Assembly: GCF_026342015.1 (NCBI RefSeq)
Contig: NZ_JAPENL010000002.1
Span: 1,431,001 to 1,495,000 of the forward strand
Direction of reading: 5' to 3'
DNA length: 64,000 nt
DNA from: Micromonospora lupini
Lineage (GTDB): Bacteria; Actinomycetota; Actinomycetes; Mycobacteriales; Micromonosporaceae
Below the pieces are notes generated by a model, which saw only the letters and a list, made by a program, of their open reading frames with translations, had not been told where the DNA came from and did not search any database. Shown here piece by piece: positions 50,527 through 58,702 of the stretch. Position 1 is the stretch's first letter; each line of letters starts with the position of its first letter. The position numbers and the translations under genes are program-made.

Positions 50527-51510
50527 CTACGCCGCGCGGTACGCGTTCCACGCGGTCAGCATGCGGCTCGCCTGCCCCGAGGTGAACTGGTACATGCACG
50601 AGTCGTAGGTGTAGTCCATGAAGTTGGTGATCGGATCCAGGCCGGTCGCCGAGCAGGTGTTGCGCCCGGTCGGGCATTCGTAGGCCGGTGACGCCTCGGC
50701 CGGGGTATCGCTGACGCCGTCGCCCGAGCCGCCGCAGCCACCCTGGAAGGTGTGGTAGAGGTTCAGCCAGTGCCCGATCTCGTGGGTGCCGGTGTCGCCC
50801 TGGTTGTAGTTGGTGGCGGTGCCCCCCGGCAGGGACTCGTTCAGCACGACCACGCCGTCCATGCTGCTGAGCTTGCGCTGCGGGAAGGTCGCCCAGCCCA
50901 GCAGGTCGTCGCTCAGCTCACCCAGGTAGATGTTGAGCGTGTTCTTGCCGCCCACCCGCAGCGACGACTTCATCGACCGCTCCGCCGACGAGCCGTCGAC
51001 GATCGGGTACCAGGACGGGTTCGTCACCCGGTTGATCTTGTCGAGTCGGAAGGCGAAGGCGGTGGCCGCGCCGCCGGTCCCGCCCGCGTAGGCCTGGTTG
51101 AGCACGCTGATCTGCGAGGTGATCAGCGAGTCCGGGATGTTGCCGCCGGCCCGGGTGCTGTTCTCCTGGATCACGTGCACCACCACCGGGATGGTGACGG
51201 TGGCCAGCGTCGTGGCGCCGGCGCCGGCCCGGAAGTTGGCGCGCTCGCGCAAGGCCGCCGCGAGGTCGGCGTCGCGTTCACGGACCTGCTTCGCGGTCAG
51301 CTCGTTAGGCTCGTGCGTGGCCGCCGCGCCGGGCTTCACCCGGGCGTTGGCGTGGCTGTCGGCCGGCTCCGCGCAGGCGCCGCCAGGGGCCGCGGAGAAG
51401 GCTGAAGCAGCCGGAACGACGCCCACCGCAGCGGTGCTGAGCAGCAGCGCGAGGGTGGTCGACGCGACACCGGCGGCGCGCCGGGTCAGCAGGTTGGGAC
51501 GGAGTCCCAT
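50527..51510 (-). CDS. Secreted zinc metalloprotease, pappalysin (M43)-like
   Basis: 327 residues. Signal peptide (about 1-37, ending ASAFS). The zinc-binding motif H243-E-x-x-H247-x5-H253 is followed by FMDYTYDSCM, a Met-turn. The long-spaced third His and the segment GGGTGAATAF, SGDGVSDTP are features of M43 zincins. Secreted and probably used to process or degrade extracellular protein. The ATG at 51510 has AGAGGTGG nearby. Ends at a hairpin shared with its convergent neighbour. Confidence 0.92.
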   Translation of the reverse strand: MGLRPNLLTRRAAGVASTTLALLLSTAAVGVVPAASAFSAAPGGACAEPADSHANARVKPGAAATHEPNELTAKQVRERDADLAAALRERANFRAGAGATTLATVTIPVVVHVIQENSTRAGGNIPDSLITSQISVLNQAYAGGTGGAATAFAFRLDKINRVTNPSWYPIVDGSSAERSMKSSLRVGGKNTLNIYLGELSDDLLGWATFPQRKLSSMDGVVVLNESLPGGTATNYNQGDTGTHEIGHWLNLYHTFQGGCGGSGDGVSDTPAEASPAYECPTGRNTCSATGLDPITNFMDYTYDSCMYQFTSGQASRMLTAWNAYRAA

Positions 51511-51712
51511 GGGCCCACCTCTTTCTGGCGGCGCGGCAGGGGGTGTGTCACGCCGTGGCTGGGAACGTGTGGCAGACGTTACAACCCATCGACGCATTTG
51601 AGAACGGCCATATGTTGCCGTCAGGAAACTTCTTCCGAGGTGAGGGCTGCCCGCCGGGACGCGGGGTGGCCGGGTGCACCGGTTCGACGACTCGGGTACA
51701 GTGGTGCCGCCT

Positions 51713-51786
51713 GCGGGTGTAGTTCAATGGCAGAACATCAGCTTCCCAAGCTGACAGTGCGGGTTCGATTCCCGTCACCCGCTCCA
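51713..51786 (+). tRNA. tRNA-Gly (anticodon CCC)
   Basis: 74 nt with encoded CCA. Acceptor stem GCGGGTG with CACCCGC, D arm AGTTCAATGGCAGAACA, anticodon stem TCAGC/GCTGA with loop TTCCCAA (anticodon CCC) and T arm CGGGTTCGATTCCCG. TACAGT (51697-51702) is a plausible -10. Confidence 0.97.
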
Positions 51787-51923
51787 AGCGAGGGCCCTGC
51801 CCAGGACGCCAGTTCTGGCCAGGGCCTTCGACGTTCCGCGCGGTTAACGATGGCCGCCATGCTTTCCGGGCCACCCATCACCGCGCCAGAACCGACCGCC
51901 CCAGCGCCGCCTACGCTTTCGCG

Positions 51924-52244
51924 GTGGACACGGGCAGGGTGTGGCGGCTGTACCACCGGGGAGAGTTGGTCGGCGAGATCGACGAGCAGGGTCACGACTT
52001 CCCGTGGACGTCCGGCCGGTTCCGCGCGCTGCCGGGGTTCGAGCCGCTTCGCCCACTCTTCGTCGCGCGGCACTCAGCCCTCGACGCGGACGACGACGAG
52101 GCGATGATCCGGATCGACGACGACATCCGGGCTGCCCTCACCATGACCCACCCAGACGGCCGCCAGGTGGCCGAGTTCCTGCTCGCCATCGAGGACGACG
52201 AGGCCAATTTTCGCTGGCATGACGAGCCATTCGAGGACGGGTAG
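51924..52244 (+). CDS. Small acidic protein, unknown function
   Basis: 106 residues. N-terminal basic/aromatic WRLYHRGELVGEID and a C-terminal DDDEAMIRIDDDIRAAL region; very acidic overall, no membrane span, no family recognised. TACGCT ends 6 nt before the GTG, so a leaderless transcript is likely. It lies just after tRNA-Gly. Codon usage is normal for the window, so the gene is probably real. Confidence 0.65.
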   Translation: MDTGRVWRLYHRGELVGEIDEQGHDFPWTSGRFRALPGFEPLRPLFVARHSALDADDDEAMIRIDDDIRAALTMTHPDGRQVAEFLLAIEDDEANFRWHDEPFEDG

Positions 52245-52394
52245 CCCGTGCCATTGGCGTGCTATTAGCCCAGGCATCTCAAGGTCAACCCGCGTCAGCG
52301 CTCGTGTGAGCGTCCAGGTCCGCTTGGCGGGGCGAGTTGCGAATTCGGTCGCTGGATCTTGACGCTCTGCCGCAATTCTTGCCATGCTGCCCCC

Positions 52395-52916
52395 GTGCAG
52401 CACCCCATGCAAGACGGCGTTGAGGTAACGATTCTTCGTAACCGACGAGATCTTCGCCGCACTACACGCACGGTCTACGCTCGCGAGATCGGGCGGGTAA
52501 GCCTGGGGGGAATGATTGCGGCGCTGACTGGCGTGATCGCCCTCTGCGCTGAGCAGTTGGTCGTGGCAGCTATCTGTTCGCTGGGCGTCCTGGCCGCTTG
52601 GACCTATCGATGGTGGCGCGTTGAACTGACGGTTCGGCGTTTCCCTGACTGGGCGTACAGGCCAGTCACCTTCAGGGTCTCTCCACAAGGTGTCGAGATA
52701 GAGACTGCTGTGTCCCAGCGCCCGATCCGATGGGAGGACATGACGGAAGTTGTCGTCACGCCCGACGCCTACTTCTTTGGTTCGCCGAATCAGAAGGGGA
52801 TTATCCTGCACCGCAGAGCCCTGGCCGAGTCGGAGACAGCTGCGATCAACTCAGTTATCGAACGGTGCCGGGAGCAGGTACCTGGCTCAACGAAGGCTCA
52901 GGGGGTTAGCCCCTAA
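52395..52916 (+). CDS. Membrane protein with PH-like C-terminal domain, atypical composition
   Basis: 173 residues from GTG 52395 (an ATG at 52407 is possible). Two membrane spans (about 38-58 and 62-78) and a C-terminal beta-rich domain (about 80-165; VELTVRRFPDWAYRPVTFRVS, PIRWEDMTEVVVTPDAYFF, KGIILHRRAL), similar in layout to YcxB-type proteins. TTGACG (52359-52364) and a weak -10 (52383-52388) suggest a leaderless start. GC and codon choice are lower than the neighbours (many A/T-ending codons), suggesting recent transfer. Confidence 0.65.
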   Translation: MQHPMQDGVEVTILRNRRDLRRTTRTVYAREIGRVSLGGMIAALTGVIALCAEQLVVAAICSLGVLAAWTYRWWRVELTVRRFPDWAYRPVTFRVSPQGVEIETAVSQRPIRWEDMTEVVVTPDAYFFGSPNQKGIILHRRALAESETAAINSVIERCREQVPGSTKAQGVSP

Positions 52917-53237
52917 CGAGCGGCAGGGCGCAGCCACCGGCAATGCCGTCCGAGTTGCCTGCGGACAGGCTGACGGCGGCTCTGCGCCGGACCCGCTTCG
53001 CGTGGCAGATGCGATATGTCAGACCCTCGATGTCTCTGATTCCATGCTCGTCGCCTGGCTGATCTACGGAGGACGAATCCACCGTAGTCGGGTGCCCTGT
53101 CGTAGTCGACGGCCCACACGTAGGCGTCCGGCTGCTTAGCGGTCACGGTGACTGTCCAAGATCTATGAGTGACCGACCGCGCCAGGGGTGTGGCCACGAC
53201 GCCTGGGCCGATTAGGGTCCGGTGAGGAGGTGGTCGC
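52917..53237. other. 321-bp intergenic region without gene
   Basis: No frame with protein-like composition. Lower GC than average, like the gene before it. The right end holds TAGGGT (about 53213) and GAGGAGG, the probable promoter and ribosome site of the VOC-family gene. Confidence 0.5.
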
Positions 53238-53603
53238 GTGTTCACCGAGGCTTTCCCCATCGTGACGACGCCCGACCTGCCGCGGTTGATCGCGTTCTAC
53301 CGGGACGTCGTGGGCTTCGAGCTGACCTATCGGTTCCCCGAGGACGGCGAGCCGGAGTTCGTGGCGCTGCGGCTTGGCAGCAGCGAGCTGGGCCTGGCCG
53401 CCGATCCGCATGCCGGCGACCCTGCCCTCTCGCGTCGTTGGGAGTTGTGCGTGTACGCCGACCACTGCGACGCGGCCGTGCATGCCCTGCGTGCGGGCGG
53501 CGCGACGGTCACCGAGGAGCCGGTCGACCAGCCCTGGGGTGAGCGGTCCGCCCGGGTCACCGACCCGGACGGCAATCGGCTGCTGGTGTTGTCCCGCCTG
53601 TAG
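53238..53603 (+). CDS. VOC-family (glyoxalase/bleomycin-resistance-like) protein
   Basis: 121 residues. Two beta-alpha-beta3 modules: TTPDLPRLIAFYRDVVGFELTY at the N-terminus, and VYADHCDAAVHALRAGG...DPDGNRLLVLSRL at the C-terminus. GAGGAGG lies 7 nt before the GTG. The family includes dioxygenases and resistance proteins binding a metal through His/Glu; the usual first-position His is not evident at the start (VTTPDL), so catalytic function is uncertain. Confidence 0.88.
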   Translation: MFTEAFPIVTTPDLPRLIAFYRDVVGFELTYRFPEDGEPEFVALRLGSSELGLAADPHAGDPALSRRWELCVYADHCDAAVHALRAGGATVTEEPVDQPWGERSARVTDPDGNRLLVLSRL

Positions 53604-53622
53604 CGGCCGTGCTGGCGGCCGG

Positions 53623-54267
53623 TCATCGTCTCCAGAACAGGAGATGGGTGACCCCACTGGGGCTGGGGACCGACTCCAGGTGGAAGCGGTCGAGCAGCTC
53701 GGTGTGGTCGTCCCACAGCCGCTCGCCCCGGTGGAGGTCGACGGGCGCGACGGCGATGTGCATCGTGTCGACCAGGTCGGCCTCGAGGAACGCGCGGATG
53801 GTGGCCACCCCGCCCCCGAGGCGTACGTCCCGACCCTCGGCTGCCTTCTTCGCCTGGGCCAGGGCCTCGGCGGGGCTGGTGTCGAGGAAGTGGAACGTGG
53901 TGTCGGCAAGCGTGAACGACGGGCGTACGTGGTGGGTGAGCACGAAGACCGGCGTGTGGAACGGCGGGTTGTCCCCCCACCAGCCCTGCCACTCGTGGTT
54001 CTCCCAGGGGCCGCGCTGGGGGCCGAACTTGTTCCGGCCCATGATCTCCGCGCCGATGTTGCACTCGGCGTCGCGGGTCAGGTAGTCGTCGAGGCCGCGA
54101 GTGCCGCCCTGCTCGGTGCGGTACACGAAGCTGGCGGTGGCGGAACGCCAGGAGAACAGGGCGGTGGGGTCCGCGTGGCCGAAGGGCCGTTCCAGGCTCT
54201 GCCCCTCGCCGGTGCCGAACCCGTCGCGTGAAACGTTGAAGCACTGCACCCGCAACAGCTGCGGCAT
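53623..54267 (-). CDS. Dihydrofolate reductase-family protein (RibD C-terminal-like)
   Basis: 214 residues. RibD_C/DHFR-like fold with VSRDGFGTGEG near the N-terminus, GRNKFGP, HTPVFVLTHHVRPSF and RLGGGVATIRAFLEADLVDTMHIA. Such proteins reduce folate-like or pyrimidine substrates with NADPH; the physiological role is often unknown. ATG 54267 is chosen because AAGGAG is 6 nt upstream. It is 11 bp downstream of a second member of the family, so the two form an operon. Confidence 0.87.
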   Translation of the reverse strand: MPQLLRVQCFNVSRDGFGTGEGQSLERPFGHADPTALFSWRSATASFVYRTEQGGTRGLDDYLTRDAECNIGAEIMGRNKFGPQRGPWENHEWQGWWGDNPPFHTPVFVLTHHVRPSFTLADTTFHFLDTSPAEALAQAKKAAEGRDVRLGGGVATIRAFLEADLVDTMHIAVAPVDLHRGERLWDDHTELLDRFHLESVPSPSGVTHLLFWRR

Positions 54268-54278
54268 TGGCATCTCCT

Positions 54279-54983
54279 TCAGTTCGTGGTCGTCGTCGGG
54301 CCGCCACCGCTGCCCCGGTCGTCGAGCAGCAGCGGGGCGCGACCGGTCACCTGGTACCGGATGTGGGTGACCTGCGGTGTGGGGATGACCCGGGTCGGCG
54401 TCAGCTCGATGGCCTCCTTGTCGCCGAGGTCGAGGTCGGCGTCGAGCAGCCGCAGGCCGGTGCCGAGCACGACAGGTACGACGTGCAGCTCCAACTCGTC
54501 CAGCAGGCCGGCCTTGAGCACCTGTCGTACCAGGCTGCCGCCTCCGGCGACGGCGACGTTCCGGCCGCCGGCCGCCGCGCGCGCCTGCTCGACGGCGCTG
54601 GCCACGCCGTCGGTGACGTAGGTGAAGCTGGTGCCGCCGCCGCGCAGGAGGGTTTCGCGGGGTCGGTGCGTGACGACGAAGACCGGCGCGCGGAACGGCG
54701 GCTCCTCGCCCCAGGGCGCCTCGCCGCCGTCGGCCATCCGCCGGCCCATGACGTACGCGCCGGCGGCGCCGAACGTCTCGGCGATCACCTCGGAGTTGGT
54801 GTCCTGCTCGCCTCCGGCGAAGCCCTGTCGCTCGCGCCACGCCATCGCGTCGGTCACCCAGCGGGTGACCCGGAAGAAGCCGGCGCTCTCGGCCGAGTCC
54901 ATCCAGTCGCCGTCGCCGTCGAACAACGGGCCGGCGTAGAACCCGTCCACCGACACCGACAGCTGGGCGGTCACCTTGGTCAT
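54279..54983 (-). CDS. Dihydrofolate reductase-family protein, second copy
   Basis: 234 residues. Same fold: AQLSVSVDGFYAGP, VMGRRMADGG, RAPVFVVTHRPRETL, VAVAGGGSLVRQVLKAGLLDELELHVVPV. It shares only general family similarity with the next gene, suggesting an old duplication or separate acquisition. The ATG at 54983 follows GGAAGAAG. Substrates cannot be told from sequence. Confidence 0.88.
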   Translation of the reverse strand: MTKVTAQLSVSVDGFYAGPLFDGDGDWMDSAESAGFFRVTRWVTDAMAWRERQGFAGGEQDTNSEVIAETFGAAGAYVMGRRMADGGEAPWGEEPPFRAPVFVVTHRPRETLLRGGGTSFTYVTDGVASAVEQARAAAGGRNVAVAGGGSLVRQVLKAGLLDELELHVVPVVLGTGLRLLDADLDLGDKEAIELTPTRVIPTPQVTHIRYQVTGRAPLLLDDRGSGGGPTTTTN

Positions 54984-55098
54984 GTCGCTTCTTCCCTCTC
55001 CTCGGGCGGCACCAGCGGGTGCCTGCTCGCAGAGAGGTCGGAGCCGATTCAGGACGCCCCTACCACGGCCAACTGTGACCTGAGTCACGCCGAGAGGG

Positions 55099-55293
55099 TT
55101 ACGACCTGCGGTCGACGATCGCCGCCTCGATGCGCAGGCCGATGCCGGTCAGGATGAGGAAGGCGGCCAGGATCTGTGGTTGGAGCCCGCCGCTGTCGGA
55201 CGGCATGGTGAGAAGCGACGTCAGGAAGCCGGCAATCAGCGACAGGGTGCCCAGAATGCGCACCGAGTCGGCCCGCCGTGACAGTGGGTCCAC
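55099..55293 (-). CDS. Small two-span membrane protein
   Basis: 64 residues (GTG 55293). Two hydrophobic segments (about 11-29 and 38-55) joined by a short loop with Ser-Asp-Ser-Gly-Gly; C-terminus RIEAAIVDRRS. TACCGT ends 6 nt before the GTG, so a leaderless transcript is likely. Divergent from the LLM-type oxidoreductase. Confidence 0.6.
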   Translation of the reverse strand: MDPLSRRADSVRILGTLSLIAGFLTSLLTMPSDSGGLQPQILAAFLILTGIGLRIEAAIVDRRS

Positions 55294-55417
55294 GGCGGAA
55301 CGGTAGCGAAAGCCCGGCGTCCTGGGTGCCCCGCAGCCCTGCACATCCGCGCGGCTCGCCGGGCCTCGCTGCCGCGCTCCCAGTGCGGGTACAGCGGGCG
55401 CGGCTAGGCTGGCGATC

Positions 55418-56296
55418 ATGCGGATTGGCATCGTGATCCTGCCGGACCAGCGGTGGGCGGAGTCGCAGCGTCGCTGGCGGCAGGCCGACGAGTGGGGCTT
55501 CGACCACGCCTGGACGTACGACCACCTGGGCTGGCGGGACCTGGTCGACGGCCCGTGGTTCGACTCGATGGCCACGCTTACCGCCGCCGCGACTGTGACG
55601 TCCCGGATCCGACTGGGGACGCTCGTGGCGTCGCCGAACTTCCGGCACCCGGCCGCGTTCGCCCGGCAGATCACCACTGTGGGCGACGTCTCGGACGGCC
55701 GGCTGCTGCTGGGGCTGGGCGCTGGTGGCATCGGCTTCGACTCGGCGGTGCTGGGCGGTGAGACGTTGCCGCCACGGCAGCGGGTCGACCGGTTCGCCGA
55801 GTTCACCGAACTGCTGGACCTGATCCTGCGCGAGGACGGCACGACCTGGCGTGGTGAGTGGTTCGCCGCGGTCGACGCCCGCAACAACCCCGGCTGTGTG
55901 CAGCGGCCCCGGGTGCCGTTCGTGGTCGCCGCGAACGGTCCACGGTCGATGCGGCTGGTGGCCCGGTTCGGTCAGGGCTGGGTGACCACCGGCACCGAGG
56001 CCGACGACGTGGAGGGCTGGTGGGGCACGGTGTCGGCGTTGTCGGCGCGGATGGACCGGACGCTGGACGAGGCCGGCCGCGACCCGGCGACGCTGGACCG
56101 CTACCTGTCGATGGACGCGGCGCCGGTGTTCTCGCTCAGCAGCGCGCAGTTCTTCGCCGACCAGGTGGGTAGGGCCGCCGACCTCGGCTTCACCGATGTG
56201 GTGACGCACTGGCCGCGCGCGAGCAGTTGGTACGCGGGCGACGAGGCCGTCCTGGCCGACGTGGCGACGCGACTGCTGCCCGAGCTGCGCGCCTGA
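55418..56296 (+). CDS. LLM-class flavin or F420-dependent oxidoreductase
   Basis: 292 residues. Luciferase-like TIM barrel: N-terminal MRIGIVILPDQRW, FDHAWTYDHLGW (about 30-41), TSRIRLGTLVASPNFRHPA (about 62-80), DGRLLLGLGAGGIGFD and the C-terminal AADLGFTDVVTHWPR. Family members oxidise or reduce with FMN or F420; F420 is plausible in this group. TAGGCT ends 7 nt before the ATG (leaderless). The stop lies in a 43-bp tandem duplication. Confidence 0.9.
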   Translation: MRIGIVILPDQRWAESQRRWRQADEWGFDHAWTYDHLGWRDLVDGPWFDSMATLTAAATVTSRIRLGTLVASPNFRHPAAFARQITTVGDVSDGRLLLGLGAGGIGFDSAVLGGETLPPRQRVDRFAEFTELLDLILREDGTTWRGEWFAAVDARNNPGCVQRPRVPFVVAANGPRSMRLVARFGQGWVTTGTEADDVEGWWGTVSALSARMDRTLDEAGRDPATLDRYLSMDAAPVFSLSSAQFFADQVGRAADLGFTDVVTHWPRASSWYAGDEAVLADVATRLLPELRA

Positions 56297-56363
56297 GGCA
56301 GCGCGCCGAGCGGCGGCCAGGCCCGAGCTGCGCGTCTGAGGCAGCGCGCCGAGCGGCGGCCAG
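56278..56363 (+). repeat. 43-bp tandem duplication across a stop codon
   Basis: 56278-56320 and 56321-56363 differ at one base. The first copy contains the stop of the LLM-type gene; the second repeats the C-terminal codons and stop. Confidence 0.88.
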
Positions 56364-56380
56364 GCGCCTGTAGCGAGGGC

Positions 56381-56812
56381 TCAGGTGCCGAGATCGCCGC
56401 TGGCCACGCCGCCCTCGCCAGCGGAGACCAGCCGCAGGCGCAGGCAGACGATGGGCGTGTCGTCGTCGACGGGGGTGCCGAGCCGCGCCCAGTAGGCCGA
56501 GTGCCCGGCCCGCCACTCCTCGATCGAGCGGTCACCCTCGCCCTCGGCGCGCGCGAACTCCCAGGGCACGTCGCCGAAGCGGACCACCTCGACGCCGGTG
56601 ATCTCCACGACGCCGGCCAACGCGTCGTTGTCGTCGACAAGCACGAGCCGCTCGCCGACCTGCTCCAACTCCTCGCCCTCTTCCGCGTACTCGGCGAGCC
56701 GGCCGGCCGTCGCGGTCTTCACGCCCGCCAGCACCAGGGTGTTCAGGGTCGCCCGCAGTTCGCCGGGGGTGCCGAGGGCGAGTGTGCGCAGAGCACCGAT
56801 CCGAGGCCACAT
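56381..56812 (-). CDS. ASCH-domain protein
   Basis: 143 residues. ASCH (PUA-like RNA-binding or substrate-binding) fold: helical N-terminus LNTLVLAGVKTATAGRLAEY, then VLVDDNDALAGVVEITGVEVVRFGDVPWEFAR and WRAGHSAYW. Some relatives are amidohydrolases or RNA-binding. TAGCCT ends 7 nt before the ATG, again leaderless. Independent of its neighbours. Confidence 0.83.
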   Translation of the reverse strand: MWPRIGALRTLALGTPGELRATLNTLVLAGVKTATAGRLAEYAEEGEELEQVGERLVLVDDNDALAGVVEITGVEVVRFGDVPWEFARAEGEGDRSIEEWRAGHSAYWARLGTPVDDDTPIVCLRLRLVSAGEGGVASGDLGT

Positions 56813-56869
56813 CCTGCCGAGGCTAGGCCAGCGTGGCCGGCGTCGTCGCGGTAATTCCTCAGGCGCTGC

Positions 56870-57931
56870 TCAGATCAGCTGCGCGGCGTAGCCCGCGGCG
56901 TCGAGCAGCCGCTGGTCACCGCTGGCGGCGTGCGCGTCGAGGACCGCGTCGGCGAGCTTGACCACATGGGCGTCGCCGTGTCGGGCCGCGCGGGCGAAGG
57001 CCTCCGCCGGGGTCGCGGCGGTCACCGATGGCGACGCGATCCCGTCGGTCGGGGCGTACACCGAGGTCACGGCCGCCGTCGCGGCCCAGGCCGCGGCGAG
57101 GCTCGGCGCCCACAGCGCCCGGTCCAGTGCCGGCAGGGTACGCAGCACGGCGGTCGGCGCGGTGACCGCGTGCACCAGCATGATCGGCTCGGCGTGCCCG
57201 AAGCGCAGGTAGTCGAGGCCGGCGCGGTGCACAAGCGTGCCGAGCCCGGCCTCCGCCTCGGTCGGCGTCCGCGCGGGGCGCAGCGCCGCGAGCGCCGGTT
57301 CCCATCGGGGTACGCCCACCAGCCGACCCAGCCGCTCCCGGATGCCCCCGGTCCGGTGGTCGATCCGGGGCAACCCGGCCAGCGCGGCGGCCACATCCGG
57401 TCCCGCGGTGTCCGGGCCGGCCTCGGGTGGGCCCGACGTGGCGGCGGCGAGCAGCCGGTCGGCGCCGGGCACCGGCTGCCAGCGAGCGGCCCAGTAGCCG
57501 AGAGCCTGACCCAGCTCGGTGAGCCGTTGCGGGCTCTCGTCGTGCAGGTGCAGGGCGCGTACGGCGTGCCCGACCCGGATCACCCCGTGCGTCGCGCCGG
57601 CGGCGATGCCGGGCAGCAGGCGGGGCCACCAGGTGCCGAGCACGTCCCGCCACGGCTGCTCGCGCAGGTGCCGGTCGAAGTACGCCAACCAGTCACCGGC
57701 CCGCTTCGCGTCGCCCAGCGCCGCACGCCAGTCGTCGATCGGGCGCAGCCCGCGCGGCAGCTCGTCGAGCCGGGTGAGGTAGTCGTCCAGCCAGCGGTGC
57801 ACCCGCTGCTCGTGGCCGTGCCGGGCCAGCGCCTCGACGGCCATCGGACCGTGGTTGGACAGCCAGCCCTCGTATTCCGGGCCGGTTCGGTGCAGCCTGT
57901 CGTACGCCTCGTCGAGGATTCCGTCGCTCAT
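56870..57931 (-). CDS. Questin oxidase-like protein (DUF4243)
   Basis: 353 residues. The family signature NHGPMAVEALARHGHEQRVHRW (about 26-47) followed by LPGIAAGATHGVIRVGHAVRAL and the C-terminal HGDAHVVKLADAVLDAH is clear. Fungal members act in Baeyer-Villiger-type opening of anthraquinone rings; bacterial roles are unknown. No signal peptide. A TTGACC -35 with a dyad before the -10 suggests MerR-type control. Confidence 0.85.
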   Translation of the reverse strand: MSDGILDEAYDRLHRTGPEYEGWLSNHGPMAVEALARHGHEQRVHRWLDDYLTRLDELPRGLRPIDDWRAALGDAKRAGDWLAYFDRHLREQPWRDVLGTWWPRLLPGIAAGATHGVIRVGHAVRALHLHDESPQRLTELGQALGYWAARWQPVPGADRLLAAATSGPPEAGPDTAGPDVAAALAGLPRIDHRTGGIRERLGRLVGVPRWEPALAALRPARTPTEAEAGLGTLVHRAGLDYLRFGHAEPIMLVHAVTAPTAVLRTLPALDRALWAPSLAAAWAATAAVTSVYAPTDGIASPSVTAATPAEAFARAARHGDAHVVKLADAVLDAHAASGDQRLLDAAGYAAQLI

Positions 57932-57937
57932 GCATCG

Positions 57938-57968
57938 ATCGTCGAAGGTGAAGCGGGCTTCAGGTCAA
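57938..57968 (-). promoter_or_regulatory. Candidate MerR-type promoter of the questin oxidase-like gene
   Basis: On the minus strand, TTGACC (57963-57968), the dyad TGAAGC-CC-GCTTCA (57949-57962), and GACGAT (57938-57943) as -10 at 19 bp; the long spacer with central dyad is the MerR-family pattern. The ATG is 6 nt downstream. Confidence 0.45.
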
Positions 57969-58516
57969 GTGGGCAGATCCGAGCCGGCGATGAGGCCGGT
58001 GATCCGCAGTGCGGTGGTGGTCTCGGGCGGGCAGTCGACGGCCACCACGGCGGTGCCGAGCACCTGCGCGCCGCGCCTGGCGCAGATGTCGTAGAGGGCG
58101 TGCAGTTGTGCGCCGGTGCGTACCCAGTCGTCCACCACCAGGACGCGGTCTTCGGGGCCGAGGTGCCGGTCCCGGACGGCCAGGTCGACCTGCCGGCCCC
58201 GGTAGTCAGGCGGGCTCTGCGCCCAGGTGAGCGGGCCGGCCGGCAACCTGCCGTCGCCGGGCTTGTGTGCGGCCACGAAGCCGACCCCGAGGGCTGTGGC
58301 GGCCAGTGGCCCGAGCAGCAGACCGGTGACCGCCGGGGCGAGCACCACTGTCGGGCGGGCGGCCCGGTACGGCGCCACCAGGGCCGGTCCCAGTTCGGCG
58401 AGCACGGTGGGGTCGCGCCACCAGCCGGAGATGTCGCTGACCAGGTGGCTGGCGTCGGGGCCGGGGTCGATCCACCGGAACAGGGCGGCCAGGCGTTCGG
58501 TCAGCTCAGCGGGCAT
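57965..58516 (-). CDS. PRTase-fold phosphoribosyltransferase
   Basis: 183 residues. The PRPP loop is VLVVDDWVRTG (about 128-138), and VVLAPAVTGLLLGPLAATALG precedes it, as in adenine-type PRTases. An N-terminal helical segment (ELTERLAALFRWI) and a C-terminal hydrophobic strand complete the fold. It resembles type I PRTases involved in nucleotide salvage or regulation; the substrate base is not clear. ATG 58516 has no strong ribosome site. Confidence 0.78.
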   Translation of the reverse strand: MPAELTERLAALFRWIDPGPDASHLVSDISGWWRDPTVLAELGPALVAPYRAARPTVVLAPAVTGLLLGPLAATALGVGFVAAHKPGDGRLPAGPLTWAQSPPDYRGRQVDLAVRDRHLGPEDRVLVVDDWVRTGAQLHALYDICARRGAQVLGTAVVAVDCPPETTTALRITGLIAGSDLPT

Positions 58517-58615
58517 CGGTCCATCGTGCGGCACGTGTGCTCGGCGCGTCCGCACGCGGGCCGGTCGACCCACCCGGCCTCGGATGATCGGCTACACGTA
58601 GTATGGCAAATACGG

Positions 58616-58629
58616 TCATAACACTATGA
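58616..58629. promoter_or_regulatory. Dyad upstream of the RlpA-like gene promoter
   Basis: TCATA-ACAC-TATGA, just before the -35, in an unusually AT-rich stretch (58594-58634). Confidence 0.35.
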
Positions 58630-58634
58630 TCACG

Positions 58635-58665
58635 TTGACTTCGGAAGTGCTTCTCTCGTTACGGT
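58635..58665 (+). promoter_or_regulatory. Promoter of the RlpA-like gene
   Basis: TTGACT (58635-58640), 19-bp spacer, TACGGT (58660-58665); leader about 31 nt. Confidence 0.5.
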
Positions 58666-58702
58666 CCGACCCGGTTTGTTCAATCGACGAAAGGACCGGC
58701 CG

